Shown here piece after piece: positions 6,640 through 15,398 of a DNA stretch of 30,435 bases. The DNA comes from an uncultured Bacilli bacterium (lineage in GTDB: Bacteria > Bacillota_I > Bacilli_A > RF39 > UBA660): contig CANNTX010000008.1 of assembly GCA_947522695.1 (NCBI GenBank), forward strand, positions 1-30,435, given 5' to 3'. Each line of letters opens with the position of its first letter. Positions within the stretch are counted from its first letter, which is position 1. A program made the translations under genes and the position numbers. The notes beneath the pieces were generated by a model. That model made no database searches. It was not told the origin of the DNA and saw only the letters and a program-made list of their open reading frames with translations.

Positions 6640-7569
6640 TTAATATCTTATTATTTCTTTATAATTTACTGGTAAGCCCATGGCATCTAATACTTTCTTA
6701 ATTTCAATTGTGTGTAATCTTCCTGCTAATACATCTATTTCATAACTTAATTCACTTATAAATAATCTAAACTGATTATCAGCTAGTAATTGTTTTAAAA
6801 TTATAACTAGCGCTAAGATATCATTTTTACCATAGATATATTCGCCATTTCGAATTGGTATGTCTAAATAACTATGAATTCCATTATCTTCAATTATTTT
6901 TTGGGTTCGATGATCATAAACAATATCTTCATGAGCACATAAATTTCGATAATTAGCTAAAATTGGTAAATAAGTTATTAAGCTTTCCTTTGAAACATTA
7001 TATACTTCCGCAATTGCTTCTTGATCGCTCTCTTTCATTATGGTATATAATTCACTAACTATACCAAACGATAATACTTTAACAACTACCCATAATGGAA
7101 TGTATCCGTAATTTTTTATGTAATGCATTGTTGCTTGATGTTGGCCACCGTTAATTCTAATTTGACGTTTCATTTTTCTTATAAGATCATTTATTTGTCT
7201 TTGTTTTTCAGGACATCGGCTAAAATTAGTTGCTTTTAAATAATCCTTTTCTTTATAACCATATTGTTTTGATAATTGATAGGAAAAAATACTTTTCATA
7301 TTATTTTCTACGACTAAGAGATTTTTAAATAATATATTTCTTATTTGTCTATCAAAATTAAATAAGGCTATTATTTCTTTAAAATTAGTTCCCTCTTTAT
7401 AGTTTTTATCACTTCCATTTTTTAAAAATAAATGTCGATACCCATTTATAAAAAAGTAATTTTCTCTTATTAGGGTATCCTTTGCAAAATCGATATCATC
7501 TATTATCAAACCTCTGGCTTGCAAAATAGATATTTGTTCATCAATTGTTTTAAAGACTTTTGTTTTCAC
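6640..7569 (-). CDS. Abi family protein (AbiD/AbiF type, HEPN RNase-like)
   Basis: Abi_2-family proteins were first known from lactococcal abortive phage infection. The 309-residue product follows the family from end to end: IDEQISILQARGLII and FAKDTLIRENYFFINGYRH at the N-terminus, FNFDRQIRNILF, then HYIKNYGYIPLWVVVKVLSFG. It ends in a HEPN-type R-x4-H motif, R208-NLCA-H213 (YRNLCAHEDIVY). Such motifs carry metal-independent RNase activity. The GTG start is backed by AAAGGAG 7 bases upstream and an extended -10 at 7592-7600. It lies 16 bases ahead of htrA. There is little room on either side for a structured guide or antitoxin RNA. The RNase role is inferred. Confidence 0.85.
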   Translation of the reverse strand: MKTKVFKTIDEQISILQARGLIIDDIDFAKDTLIRENYFFINGYRHLFLKNGSDKNYKEGTNFKEIIALFNFDRQIRNILFKNLLVVENNMKSIFSYQLSKQYGYKEKDYLKATNFSRCPEKQRQINDLIRKMKRQIRINGGQHQATMHYIKNYGYIPLWVVVKVLSFGIVSELYTIMKESDQEAIAEVYNVSKESLITYLPILANYRNLCAHEDIVYDHRTQKIIEDNGIHSYLDIPIRNGEYIYGKNDILALVIILKQLLADNQFRLFISELSYEIDVLAGRLHTIEIKKVLDAMGLPVNYKEIIRY

Positions 7570-7591
7570 ATTAGAACTCCTTTACTTTGAA

Positions 7592-7600
7592 AGTATATCA
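7592..7600 (-). promoter_or_regulatory. Extended -10 promoter of the Abi-htrA transcript
   Basis: TGA-TATACT on the minus strand, about 23 bases before the GTG start. The -35 region is poor, as is common with extended -10 promoters. Confidence 0.5.
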
Positions 7601-7647
7601 CATTTCGCAAGATAATAGTACTAACTTAATATGAAAAATTTATGAAA

Positions 7648-8313
7648 TTACGAATAATATGTAATTATTCCTTCCGTTATTATCTTGGATAACTTTAATT
7701 GATATTCTTCTGTTTTTAATTTGTATCTTTCATTATCGTTGGAAATAAATCCACATTCAATTAAAATCCCTTTCTTCTTCAATAACTTATACATATATGT
7801 GTTATTAATTGTTTTTACTTTACGTTTAGTATTTAAATATTTATTTAATGTGTTTTGAATAATTTCAGCTAATTTTTGATTATCTTTAACATAAAATACT
7901 TGTGGTCCACTATATTTTTTATTTTGATATATGTTTTGATGAATTGATATATATAAATCAGCATTTGAATTATTTATTAGTTTAATACGATTATCAAAGT
8001 CACTTTTTTTACGATATAATGCATTAGGACTACTAATATCATTATCATCTTTTCGAGTTAGAAGGACTGTTGCTCCAGCACTAGTAAGTGTTTCTTTTAA
8101 TTTATAAACTATTTGTAGGTTTAGGTCTTTTTCCTTAACATTATTAACAGTAGCACCGTTATCAACACCACCATGTCCAGCATCTAAATATATTGTTTTA
8201 CCTAGTAATGGGAAAGTTAAGTTACTCGCATTTACATTAAAAATAGAAATAATTATTATTAATAATAATAGTAATAATAAGGTTAATTTAATTAGTTTTT
8301 TAATAGTTATCAC
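7648..8313 (-). CDS. cwlD: CwlD-like N-acetylmuramoyl-L-alanine amidase
   Basis: Amidase_3 zinc enzymes cut the bond between N-acetylmuramic acid and the stem peptide of peptidoglycan. The 221-residue product has a signal or anchor segment (about 8-29) followed by one catalytic domain. Zinc ligands are His47 (DAGHGG), Glu61 (VKEKDL) and His125 (SIHQN), and the catalytic Glu186 is in IECGF. Length and single-domain layout match CwlD. The only reasonable start is GTG at 8313. It lacks its own ribosome binding site, and a TATAAT ends 6 bases before it, so translation may be leaderless. Sporulation cannot be judged from one gene; a vegetative role is possible. Confidence 0.88.
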   Translation of the reverse strand: MITIKKLIKLTLLLLLLLIIIISIFNVNASNLTFPLLGKTIYLDAGHGGVDNGATVNNVKEKDLNLQIVYKLKETLTSAGATVLLTRKDDNDISSPNALYRKKSDFDNRIKLINNSNADLYISIHQNIYQNKKYSGPQVFYVKDNQKLAEIIQNTLNKYLNTKRKVKTINNTYMYKLLKKKGILIECGFISNDNERYKLKTEEYQLKLSKIITEGIITYYS

Positions 8314-8319
8314 CTATAA

Positions 8320-8325
8320 ATTATA
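8320..8325 (-). promoter_or_regulatory. -10 box placing the transcript start at the cwlD GTG codon
   Basis: A perfect TATAAT on the minus strand with only TTATAG between it and GTG. The expected +1 coincides with the start codon. The -35 is weak (TAGTGA-like). Confidence 0.5.
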
Positions 8326-8360
8326 TGCTTATAATGATGAATCACTACTTAATAGAATAT

Positions 8361-8394
8361 AAAAAAACTGATAGTTAAAATATATATCAGTTTT
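8361..8394 (-). terminator. Terminator of the 668-residue protein gene
   Basis: A 10-bp stem AAAACTGATA/TATCAGTTTT (8364-8373 and 8385-8394) with an 11-base loop, followed on the minus strand by a run of T. Confidence 0.85.
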
Positions 8395-8421
8395 CTATAA
8401 TTGCTTAATTAATTATTTAAC

Positions 8422-10428
8422 TTATTTTAAGCGATATGCTCTTCCATGACTAACTTCTTGAGAGTATTCATTTACATATTCATCTTCATAGTCCATACGA
8501 GTGTCTATATCTACCATTTTATCCATTTCTAGTAATTGTCCTTTTATTAAAACAATTGGTATTTGTAATCTTTGACTTTCATATATGTCATTTTTACTTA
8601 TCTCATCTATTGAAACAATAAAATCTGGTTTTTTGGCAATAAATTCTTCATCTGATCCATTATCTTTAGAATTTATTATTTGAATTTCGCTATACCATGA
8701 ACATCCATTAGATAATTCTTCAGCAGTCATTATTGGATTAATCTTTATTCTAGGATGAATTACTTTTTCATTTAAATCATTACTATATGAATCTCTTTCA
8801 TGAACATGAAGAACTTTTTCTGTATCTAAGTAATTATAACCATATAAAGTAGTTGTACCATTACAAAAAACATCGGTATTATCATTAGAAATAATTGAAT
8901 AGCAATTTCTTCTAGTAGTTGTTTTTTCTTGATGATTTTCTTCTCCTCTAATTAACATAAAAAATTCTTTGTTTCTTAAATCATATATTTGAGTTTTATA
9001 TTTTAAACTTAATATTTTACTTGGATTATAATTAGTATAATTAAATAATTTACTATTTATTAATTCATAAGATTTATCTTTTAACTTTCTTAAATCTTCG
9101 TAAAACATCAAATTAATATTTTTATCTTTGTACTCAAAATATAGTTTAATTTTGTCTTCATTAGTTATTTTATCTATATTAGTAATTAATTTATAAAACT
9201 TTTGCTTTTCAGTATCAAGTATTTGTTCTACTGGAGATAACTTATTATTAAATCTAAACATTTCTTTAATATTATAAATCACATTATAAATATTATCTTG
9301 AAATAAAGCATCTATAATAATTTCGCTTAATTTTTTACTTGTTAAAATTTTATATTCTTCAAATATTTTAGAATCTTTTTTCTTTAAGTATTCTTTATAA
9401 ATATTTTTTGCATTAAAATCTAAAATATAATTATTAAAATCTATCTCATTATTTAATTTATTTGCTGTGTTAATTATATTTACGTAATCATTAAACATAT
9501 TATATTCTTGGTTATAACTACCAATTAATTCTTCATAATATTTTTTTAATTGATATTCTATGGGTTCTGGTAAGTTTTTTCTTTCAACATTATTAATGTT
9601 TGTTCTGAAAGATATTAAGCTTTTTTCTTTTAACATATCAAAGAACTTACTGTCATTAAGAATATTTTCTGGGAAAATAACATCAGTATCTAGTAATCTT
9701 TTAATATTTAATTTGGTAAAAAGATAAGCCGTTCTTTTATCTGTTTGGAATAAATAGTTAATGGAATCACTACTAAAGTTGTCTGCTATTAAGACTAAAA
9801 GATTATCATCAAGTTTAGCATCTATTAATTTTTTTTGAATATCAGAAGATAAATATGTTATAAAATAATACAAATATTTTTTAGCTTTTAATTCATTTAA
9901 TTTTAATATTATTTTTATTATTAAATCATAATCTAGATAGGAAAAAACTTCTTTATAAAAAGTTACATCTTTAAAAAATTCTAGAAATAATTCGTTTTTT
10001 GTTAATAGATAATTAATTAAAGCAAGTGTTTCTTCTTTGTTCATACAAAGGTATCTAAATATTTTATATTTTTCAATTTCATCATCATTATATACTTCGT
10101 TTATTGTTCGTAAATCTAGTAATGAAATTATTTCTACAACTGTTAATTTTTGTTTTAATTTTGATATATCTTTATAATCACTATATTGTTCTAATATATA
10201 ATATTTTAATTTTTCTTTAACTAAGGGGTTATTTAATAATAATGATCTATTTTCCTCATTAAGTTTATTTATTTTAATAATTAGTTCATAGGGACTTAAT
10301 GTATTTAAATTATTTAAAATTTTATCTATATCTAATATTTCAGTAGTTTCAATACTTTTTTGTTTTGGAACTTCAACTGGCATTTCTTTTGGTTTAAAAA
10401 TTTTATTAAAGAATTTTGTTATATTCAT
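8422..10428 (-). CDS. Large cytosolic protein of unknown function (668 aa)
   Basis: I do not recognise this protein. It has no signal peptide or membrane segment. Residues about 30-480 are Leu/Lys/Asn/Asp-rich and look entirely alpha-helical, possibly a helical-repeat scaffold. The last ~180 residues differ: Cys, Tyr, Trp and His reappear in RGEENHQEKTTTRRNCYSII, DVFCNGTTTLYGYNY, VLHVHERDSYS and ELSNGCSWYSEIQII, followed by DFIVSIDEIS and IPIVLIKGQ. This suggests a folded, possibly enzymatic, C-terminal domain. The start has AGGTGG 4 bases upstream. It follows mgtE by 39 bases without a terminator and probably shares its transcript. Confidence 0.75.
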   Translation of the reverse strand: MNITKFFNKIFKPKEMPVEVPKQKSIETTEILDIDKILNNLNTLSPYELIIKINKLNEENRSLLLNNPLVKEKLKYYILEQYSDYKDISKLKQKLTVVEIISLLDLRTINEVYNDDEIEKYKIFRYLCMNKEETLALINYLLTKNELFLEFFKDVTFYKEVFSYLDYDLIIKIILKLNELKAKKYLYYFITYLSSDIQKKLIDAKLDDNLLVLIADNFSSDSINYLFQTDKRTAYLFTKLNIKRLLDTDVIFPENILNDSKFFDMLKEKSLISFRTNINNVERKNLPEPIEYQLKKYYEELIGSYNQEYNMFNDYVNIINTANKLNNEIDFNNYILDFNAKNIYKEYLKKKDSKIFEEYKILTSKKLSEIIIDALFQDNIYNVIYNIKEMFRFNNKLSPVEQILDTEKQKFYKLITNIDKITNEDKIKLYFEYKDKNINLMFYEDLRKLKDKSYELINSKLFNYTNYNPSKILSLKYKTQIYDLRNKEFFMLIRGEENHQEKTTTRRNCYSIISNDNTDVFCNGTTTLYGYNYLDTEKVLHVHERDSYSNDLNEKVIHPRIKINPIMTAEELSNGCSWYSEIQIINSKDNGSDEEFIAKKPDFIVSIDEISKNDIYESQRLQIPIVLIKGQLLEMDKMVDIDTRMDYEDEYVNEYSQEVSHGRAYRLK

Positions 10429-10467
10429 TGGACCACCTAATTCATTTATATTTTCTCATAATTTTTT

Positions 10468-11805
10468 CTATATGCCTAGAAGTAATTTAGCAACATAGAA
10501 GTAAATAAGTAAACTGCAGGCATCAACTATGGTAGTGATAAATGGACTTGCCATTACTGCTGGATCGAATTTAAGTTTTTTAGCAATCATTGGCAAGGTA
10601 CAACCAATTAATTTAGCTAAAATAATTGTAACAATTAAGGTTAAACAAACTGTTAATGATACTAATAATGGGATTCGATCAATTATTAATAACTTTAGAA
10701 AGTTACATAATGCGAGTGTTAGTGAGCATAGAATAGCTACTTTTGATTCTTTCCACATTACTTTAAAGATATCTTTAAATTCAATATCATTTAAGGAAAG
10801 GGCACGAATAACACTTACGCTTGATTGACTTCCGGCATTTCCTCCGGTATCCATTAACATGGGAATGAAGGCTGTTAATATTGTATATGCTTTTAATTCT
10901 TCTTCAAAACTTTCAATTATTTTGCCAGTAAATGTTGCTGAAATCATTAATAGTAATAACCATGGCATTCTAGCTTTATAGGTTTCAAAGGTTGTTGTTT
11001 GATCATATGGTTTTTCACTTGGTAACATGGCAGCCATTTTTTCCATATCTTCGGTTGCTTCTTCTTCTATAATATCAACTACATCATCAATTGTTATGAT
11101 ACCAACTAGACGATTTTCTAAATCAACTACAGGTAAGACAGAATAATCATAATCTTGGAAATATTTAGCAACTTCTTCTTGATCCATTAAAGTAGAAATA
11201 GCATGTTCACATTCTTCCATAATATCGTCAATTAACATTTCAGGATCATTTATAAGTAAATCTTTAATAGAAATACGTCCAAGAAGTTTACGTTCATTAT
11301 CAGTTACAAAACAGGCATCAAAAGAAGCAAATTCATCTTTTTGTTTTCTAATTCTAGCAATTGATTCCTTAATAGTTAATCCTTTTTTTAGATGGATATA
11401 TTCTACTGCCATTAAAGAACCTGCTGAATTTTCAGGATATTTAAGTAAACGATTAATATCATTTCTAGTATCTTTATCAACATTAGATAAAAGAGATTGA
11501 ACCATTACGGCTGGCATTTCATCAAATAGGTCGGCTGCATCATCAGTAAACATATCTTCAATTATTTGAGTTGCTTCTTTTTTAGATAATAGATTTATTA
11601 AATGTTTTTGAGTTTCATCTTCTAAATTAACAAATGTATCTGTTGCAATAGTTTTAGGTAGTAGTCTAAATACTTTAATCATTTCATCTTCGTCTAATTC
11701 TTCTAAGAATTCAGCTATATCATATTCATTCATTTCAATTAAAGTATTTTTTAACTCTTTTAAATTGTTATTTTCTAATAATTCTTTTAAGTTTTCAATT
11801 TCCAT
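10468..11805 (-). CDS. mgtE: Magnesium transporter MgtE
   Basis: MgtE is a dimeric, magnesium-gated Mg2+ channel in the cytoplasmic membrane. The 445-residue product has the superhelical MgtE N-domain (about 1-125) and paired CBS domains (about 130-250). A linker helix and five-helix membrane domain follow, starting near 275 and including the family signature DTGGNAGSQSSV. Acidic residues in the N-domain and CBS region, for example FTDDAADLFDEMP, are the usual Mg2+ sensors. The start has a strong GGAGG site. No M-box-sized leader is present, since the gap to yitT is under 75 bases, so control is probably at the protein level. Confidence 0.95.
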   Translation of the reverse strand: MEIENLKELLENNNLKELKNTLIEMNEYDIAEFLEELDEDEMIKVFRLLPKTIATDTFVNLEDETQKHLINLLSKKEATQIIEDMFTDDAADLFDEMPAVMVQSLLSNVDKDTRNDINRLLKYPENSAGSLMAVEYIHLKKGLTIKESIARIRKQKDEFASFDACFVTDNERKLLGRISIKDLLINDPEMLIDDIMEECEHAISTLMDQEEVAKYFQDYDYSVLPVVDLENRLVGIITIDDVVDIIEEEATEDMEKMAAMLPSEKPYDQTTTFETYKARMPWLLLLMISATFTGKIIESFEEELKAYTILTAFIPMLMDTGGNAGSQSSVSVIRALSLNDIEFKDIFKVMWKESKVAILCSLTLALCNFLKLLIIDRIPLLVSLTVCLTLIVTIILAKLIGCTLPMIAKKLKFDPAVMASPFITTIVDACSLLIYFYVAKLLLGI

Positions 11806-11858
11806 AATTGGACCTCCTTATTCGTCAATTTAATTTAGCACTTATATGAAGAAAAAGA

Positions 11859-11873
11859 AAGACTTTTTGTCTT
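11859..11873 (-). terminator. Probable terminator after yitT
   Basis: A short 5-bp stem AAGAC/GTCTT with an A-rich loop, followed on the minus strand by TCTTTTTCTTC. It is a weak hairpin but sits directly after the yitT stop. Confidence 0.5.
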
Positions 11874-11878
11874 CCTTA

Positions 11879-12727
11879 TTAGTTTATGTTTAATTTTTTT
11901 GATATGGTAACGTTTTTATTAATTGCTTCATAGTTATCAATTATAAATACGAAAGCATTTGGATCGATTAGGTTTACTCCTTCTTTTAGACGATAATAGT
12001 CTTTGGTATCAACAACGGTCATTATTATTTTATTTTTATTGTTAGAATATCCACCTTTAACATTAAATTCGGTATAATCATGATTTAATTCATTAATTAG
12101 GTAATCTTTAACTTCTGATTCTTTAGTAGTAATTATAAAGAATGTTTTAGAATTTGATACTCCAATTCGTGATTTTTTTGACATGTAATTTATTAGGAAT
12201 ATCGCAATTACGGAGTATACTGCTGTTTCAAATCCATATGATAGGAATGTTAAAGCAACAACTATAACATCAACTAAAAGTGAGATGTCTTTGCTTTTTT
12301 TAGTACGATAGTTATTAACTATTTCGTCTAAGATAGCAAATCCGCCAACATGATAATTGGATTTGTGTATTAAGCTATAGCCAAATCCGGTGAGATAAGC
12401 TCCAGAAATAACTAAAACTATTTTATCAATTGTTGATAAATCTATTTTTGATGTAAAGTAAAATGATAAATAAATAGTTATTGGAATTATAAAACTTGTA
12501 ATAATGTATTTTTTGCAATCTTTATAGCCTAAGACTAAAATTCCGAAAAATAATAATATTATATTAACGGCTAGAATGGTAATTCCAGGATTTATCGGTA
12601 TAACATTATAAAAGAATTCTGATAAACCAAAAACGGTTGTTGATATTAAATTATATGGTAAAAAGAAGATGTTAAAGCATAAACCAATTATTATACTTCC
12701 TAATACGACATTTAAATATTTTTTCAT
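11879..12727 (-). CDS. YitT family membrane protein (DUF2179 C-terminus)
   Basis: YitT-type proteins combine a five- to six-helix membrane domain with a cytosolic DUF2179 domain; their transport substrate is unknown. The 282-residue product has hydrophobic segments in about residues 5-200, with the family patterns NIFFLPYNLISTTVFGLSEF and GFGYSLIHKSNYHVGGFAILDEIVN. DUF2179 follows (about 205-275: KTFFIITTKESEVKDYLIN and DPNAFVFIIDNYE). Its ATG overlaps the prfB stop in an ATGA, so translation is probably coupled to release factor 2. Confidence 0.9.
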   Translation of the reverse strand: MKKYLNVVLGSIIIGLCFNIFFLPYNLISTTVFGLSEFFYNVIPINPGITILAVNIILLFFGILVLGYKDCKKYIITSFIIPITIYLSFYFTSKIDLSTIDKIVLVISGAYLTGFGYSLIHKSNYHVGGFAILDEIVNNYRTKKSKDISLLVDVIVVALTFLSYGFETAVYSVIAIFLINYMSKKSRIGVSNSKTFFIITTKESEVKDYLINELNHDYTEFNVKGGYSNNKNKIIMTVVDTKDYYRLKEGVNLIDPNAFVFIIDNYEAINKNVTISKKLNIN

Positions 12728-13813
12728 TTTTCCTCCTTTAAATAACTTTCCATAAATCCGATTATATTGCCATTAAGAACTCCGTCGGCATTATAGTCTT
12801 CATAATTAGTTCTTACGTCTTTTACTAATTTATATGGTTCTAAGGTATAGTTTCTTATTTGACTGCCAAACTCGATATTTAAGTGATTTTTTAAATTATC
12901 AATATTTTTTTCATGATTTTTTTCCATTAATGAGATTAATTTGCTTGTTAAGATATTCATGGCGATTTCTTTGTTTTTGATTTGACTTCTTTCATTTTGG
13001 CATGTTACGACAATACCGGTTTTTAAATGGGTGATTCGAACAGCTGAATCGGTTGTGTTTACTCCTTGTCCACCTTTTCCACTTGAGCGATAGACATCTA
13101 CTCTAATATCATCTGGCTTTATTTCTATTTCTTTATTTTGTTTTATAACTGGAATGATTGATACAGCCGCAAATGAGGTATGACGTCTTGAATTGGAATC
13201 AAATGGGCTTATTCTAACTAAGCGATGAACTCCTTGTTCACTTTTGAAATAGCCATATGGATAATAACCATCTATTTTTAAGGTTACTGAATTAATACCT
13301 GCTTCATCATTTTTTTGTAAATCTAGAACTTCATATTTGTAATTATTTTTATCACAAAACATTTCATACATTCTAAGCAACATATTCGCCCAATCGTGAG
13401 CTTCGGTTCCGCCAGCTCCGGGATGAATTTCAAGATAACATGGTAAATCATCATATTTTCCATTTAAATAAGTTTCTATTTCTAATAGTTCAATTTGTTG
13501 TTTAATATTTTCTAAATTATTTTCTATTTCTTTAACTTCGTTATCATCTTCAGTTAATAAATCTAATAGTTCGATATTTGTTAATATGTGATTTGATAAT
13601 TCTTGATACTTAGTTGTACTTTTCTTTAGATTTTGTATTTTTACATTTAACTCATTTATTTTATTAATATCTTGATAGTTTTCTTCTTTTTGAAGTTCTA
13701 ATTCAATATTTTTTATTTCATTTAATTTAGAATCAATGTCAAAGTGACCTCCCAATTTGATTTAAATTATTTTTAAGTTGATTATATTCTTCTTTTAATT
13801 TAGAAAGTTCCAT
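12724..13813 (-). CDS. prfB: Peptide chain release factor 2, with programmed +1 frameshift
   Basis: RF2 releases finished proteins at UAA and UGA. Translation starts at ATG 13813 (GGTGAT ribosome binding site) and runs 24 codons to an in-frame TGA at 13741-13739. There CTT-TGA-C, preceded three bases earlier by the Shine-Dalgarno-like GGGAGG (13753-13748), is the classic autoregulatory frameshift site. A +1 shift gives GAC-ATT-GAT and the rest of the protein, 362 residues in all, near the 365 of E. coli RF2. The catalytic GGQ lies in SSGKGGQGVNTTDSAVRITH. High RF2 ends translation at TGA; low RF2 allows the shift. The gene overlaps yitT by 4 bases. Confidence 0.96.
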
Positions 13814-13851
13814 ATTATCACCAATTAAAGTATATATTTTTTTTAGAAAAA

Positions 13852-13878
13852 AAACAAGAATATTTGCAATTCTTGTTT
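13852..13878 (-). terminator. Terminator of the transglutaminase-like gene
   Basis: A 10-bp stem AAACAAGAAT/ATTCTTGTTT with a 7-base loop overlaps the stop codon and is followed by a long T run on the minus strand. Confidence 0.9.
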
Positions 13879-15304
13879 ATCCAATTTTATTTGATTTTTT
13901 AAAGTTAAAGGCATCTTCAGTTGATTTTATTAAACGTTTTCCGATTCCTGGTTCATAATATTCATAATAATCTTCTAAATTTGGATCGATGATAGAACGA
14001 TAATAAATTAATTCATTAATGGCATAATAGGGATTTAATCTACGATTTAACTCGGCTACTTTTATTTCTTCTTGTAATATGAGGTTACTTATTTCTTCGC
14101 TATTTATAAGTCCTTGTTTTATTTGCTCTAAAATATTATTTTGTTCACTTTTATTTAAATATTCATAGTATCTATCGTAAACTAATTCTTCTAAATATTT
14201 AATATAGTCAGATGGTGCTTGAAAATATTTTCTCTTTAATGTTTTTTGTTTATAAGAGAATAAATCAGCATAAACTGTTTTCATAGCAATATTTCCTCTA
14301 ACTTGGAGCGGTAATGGTTTAATAAACTTATGATAATAAGCGTAGATTTCATAACCATCCATATTATTTGGTATTTTTATATTATGTAAAAATTTTCGAG
14401 TGTCTTCTAAATATTTTAATAATTCTTTTGGATCATCGAATTTTCTATTTTTTTGATTAAAAAGATCATTAGATTTTAGTAATTTGTTAACTAAATATCC
14501 TCCTGGAACATCAATATAGCCTAAACTTATATCTAAATCTTCATTGTCTCTACGACGAGCAAGTATTTCTTTAGCCATTTCCATATTTTGATAATCATTA
14601 AATATATCTCCAAGCTTTAAGCCACTGAATCTTTGAGGTAAGATATAAAACCCGGTTGTTTCGCTCATTGATTTAGCGTTACTAAAGTCGATTGAATTTC
14701 CAATGTAATCAGTTGCATCAGCTATAATTATTTCACCGTTATGTAAATTTATTTCGACCCATCTATGATCTTGACCTGGAATTTGCATTATTTTATTTTC
14801 AATTCCAAAACAATTTAGTATATAAGAATATAGTTCGGACCATTGGCTACAAACTACATAAGAGAATAATTTTGCATTTTTTACATCGATGGGAGTATTA
14901 ACAATTATTTGCTTTTGTTCATAAGAAACTTTTGTGTAAGAAATATCATAATATAAGTTACGTGCAAGCTCAATATATGCATATCTAGCAATTAATTTCG
15001 GATCTGTTAATCTTTCAAATTTAATTTTGTTGATAATGTAGTCAGTTAAGTTACCGGTAACCAAATTTTTAGAAGCATTATTACTTTTAGATATTCTTTC
15101 GGTATTTTTATTTATTATTATTTTTAATTTATTTTCAATATCCTTGATTATTTTTTCATAGCCTTTTTTATCTAGTGTTTTTAATCGTTTTAGGTAATTT
15201 TCTGCTATAACAGTTTGATTTAATAAAACATTATTACGACTTGAATTCACATTATATGAATAAATAAAATCTAACATTTCTTTTAATTCTAATTCATTTC
15301 CCAT
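13877..15304 (-). CDS. Transglutaminase/cysteine-protease-like protein
   Basis: This 475-residue cytosolic protein is not a family I can name, but its middle carries a transglutaminase-like Cys-His-Asp triad in correct order and spacing. Cys152 is in VVCSQWSELYSYIL, His180 in QDHRWVEINL and Asp196 in IIIADATDY. Enzymes of this fold cut or cross-link amide bonds. About 150 residues precede the triad and a Tyr-rich helical region of about 270 residues follows it. There is no signal peptide, which is unusual for wall-active members. The start is backed by AAGGGGG 6 bases upstream. It is a single-gene transcript with its own terminator. Catalysis is inferred from the triad. Confidence 0.65.
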   Translation of the reverse strand: MGNELELKEMLDFIYSYNVNSSRNNVLLNQTVIAENYLKRLKTLDKKGYEKIIKDIENKLKIIINKNTERISKSNNASKNLVTGNLTDYIINKIKFERLTDPKLIARYAYIELARNLYYDISYTKVSYEQKQIIVNTPIDVKNAKLFSYVVCSQWSELYSYILNCFGIENKIMQIPGQDHRWVEINLHNGEIIIADATDYIGNSIDFSNAKSMSETTGFYILPQRFSGLKLGDIFNDYQNMEMAKEILARRRDNEDLDISLGYIDVPGGYLVNKLLKSNDLFNQKNRKFDDPKELLKYLEDTRKFLHNIKIPNNMDGYEIYAYYHKFIKPLPLQVRGNIAMKTVYADLFSYKQKTLKRKYFQAPSDYIKYLEELVYDRYYEYLNKSEQNNILEQIKQGLINSEEISNLILQEEIKVAELNRRLNPYYAINELIYYRSIIDPNLEDYYEYYEPGIGKRLIKSTEDAFNFKKSNKIG

Positions 15305-15371
15305 AACTTATCCCCCTTAGTTATGTGTATTTTAGCACGTTTGTTCGTTTTTGTCAAATTAGACGATTAAA

Positions 15372-15398
15372 AAATAATATGGATTCACCATATTATTT
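15372..15398 (-). terminator. Terminator of trpS
   Basis: An 11-bp stem AAATAATATGG/CCATATTATTT with a 5-base loop overlaps the trpS stop and is followed by a T-rich run on the minus strand. Confidence 0.9.

Noticed and set aside
8240..8285. Run of ATT/TAA-type triplets that could be a slippage repeat
   Set aside because: It encodes the hydrophobic signal segment of the amidase; the repeats are impure and fit codon choice in a Leu/Ile-rich helix.
11806..11878. Magnesium riboswitch ahead of mgtE
   Set aside because: The spacer is far too short for an M-box and contains only a terminator and the ribosome binding site.
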